Positions 63,674 to 64,000 of a stretch of 64,000 bases of DNA are shown piece by piece. The DNA lies in the NCBI GenBank assembly GCA_963708795.1, contig CAVPUH010000003.1, forward strand, positions 217,858 through 281,857, read 5' to 3'. The notes beneath the pieces were generated by a model. The model was not told where the DNA came from. It was given only the letters and a program-made list of their open reading frames with translations, and ran no database searches. The stretch's first letter is position 1. The number at the start of each line of letters is the position of its first letter. Source of the stretch: DAIQRJ01 sp963708795. Its GTDB lineage: Bacteria > Actinomycetota > Actinomycetes > Propionibacteriales > DAIQRJ01. The position numbers and the translations under genes are program-made.

Positions 63674-64000
63674 GGTATCCCTAAGAACTTGTGGGTCTGC
63701 AGGCTAAGCCGCCACGCAGGATTATCCAGGCAAAACTGCACTGCCTGAGCGGTATTCGTCTTGATATCAGGACCATCCATCGGCTGGACTCGGAAACTTT
63801 CGAAGTCAAGGTGTTCAAACATCTGAGGGCTCGCCTCGGACTGAGGGAACACCAATTTGAGTTCTTGACCTCTACTCACGACGAGAGGCGCCCCCGCCTT
63901 CGGGCTCACGCACAACCAGTCGATACCGGGCGGCGGGAGTCTGCGTCCCGTTGGTCTCAACTGCGACGAAGAAGTTGCGTTGTTGTCCGGCCCGGGTCGC
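63670..64000 (-). CDS. queE: 7-carboxy-7-deazaguanine synthase QueE, C-terminal part, one frameshift
   Basis: Radical-SAM enzyme that forms the 7-deazaguanine ring; its N-terminus with the CxxxCxxC motif lies beyond the window edge. Visible here are VAVETNGTQTP, then PPGIDWLCVSPKAGAPLVV, GQELKLVFPQ, FRVQPMDGPD and WRLSLQTHKFLGIP at the C-terminus. The frame breaks near 63929-63938. The stop overlaps the queD GTG (GTGA), so queE-queD-folE2 is one coupled operon. The neighbouring gene upstream, outside the window, may be queC. Confidence 0.88.
   Translation of the reverse strand, partial: RPGPDNNATSSSQLRPTGRRLPPPGIDWLCVSPKAGAPLVVSRGQELKLVFPQSEASPQMFEHLDFESFRVQPMDGPDIKTNTAQAVQFCLDNPAWRLSLQTHKFLGIP

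Noticed and set aside
3203..63938. Programmed +1 frameshifting as a regulatory theme
   Set aside because: The breaks occur in unrelated genes with no common slippery sequence, stop codon or stimulator. An insertion error fits better.
1..64000. tRNA or rRNA genes
   Set aside because: I looked for T-loop and acceptor patterns and rRNA motifs and found none I could support; a covariance-model scan would be needed to exclude them fully.

Overview
The window is a stretch of chromosome from a high-G+C actinomycete (Actinomycetota). Supporting signs are strong G/C third positions, GTG starts, TANNNT -10 boxes placed 6-7 nt before start codons (leaderless mRNAs), a SARP-family regulator, mycothiol-type DinB proteins, an F420-type LLM oxidoreductase, DUF222/HNH proteins and a Streptomyces-like carotenoid cluster. 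Genus and species cannot be read from the sequence.

Layout. 0-9.7 kb: a PAS-GGDEF-MEDS diguanylate cyclase, a tetracycline-type ribosomal protection protein, a badly disrupted DUF222/HNH gene, a HAD hydrolase, an LLM oxidoreductase, a YjbQ-family gene and a kinase/flippase-like membrane fusion. 9.8-19.8 kb: a Vps62-like membrane protein, then an aromatic-carotenoid cluster in two convergent operons, idi-crtE-crtI-crtB-Rieske/DUF5914 on + and crtYc-crtYd-crtT-crtU on -. The gene set predicts isorenieratene-like pigments. 19.9-33.3 kb: fructosamine kinase, a dual-specificity phosphatase, membrane and DinB genes, a TetR with a clear operator, a 1,075-aa SARP regulator with a textbook SARP-type promoter in front of an FAD oxidoreductase/SnoaL-like operon, an aldo/keto reductase, a GT39-type glycosyltransferase and an alpha/beta hydrolase. 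33.4-46.4 kb: DUF2182 and tyrosinase genes, a tendamistat-like small secreted protein, an ADP-ribosylglycohydrolase, an orphan phage-type tail tube protein, a DUF4832 secreted protein, a TetR/SDR operon, an epimerase, two SDR deletion remnants around a 2H phosphoesterase, and TetR plus DUF427. 46.5-62.4 kb: SWIM-SNF2 helicase, a fused ArsR-SRPBCC regulator with twin operators, a RibD/DHFR-like reductase, a secreted ELWxxDGT-repeat protein, a second DUF222/HNH gene, TetR/aldo-keto pair, a Phd-PIN toxin-antitoxin operon and two Gfo/Idh/MocA oxidoreductases. 62.4 kb to the end: a patch of clearly lower G+C carrying queE-queD-folE2 (7-deazaguanine precursor synthesis), next to a truncated PD-(D/E)XK/DUF2075 gene.

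Data quality matters here. About 17 genes are broken by frameshifts, and every one that can be resolved is a net +1 insertion that a single-base removal restores to a well-conserved protein. I read most of these as sequencing or assembly insertions, not true pseudogenes. The spans below run across the shifts and the shift position is given in each entry. Exceptions that look like real decay are the two SDR fragments at 43.6 and 44.4 kb, the truncated DUF2075 gene, and possibly the first DUF222 gene.
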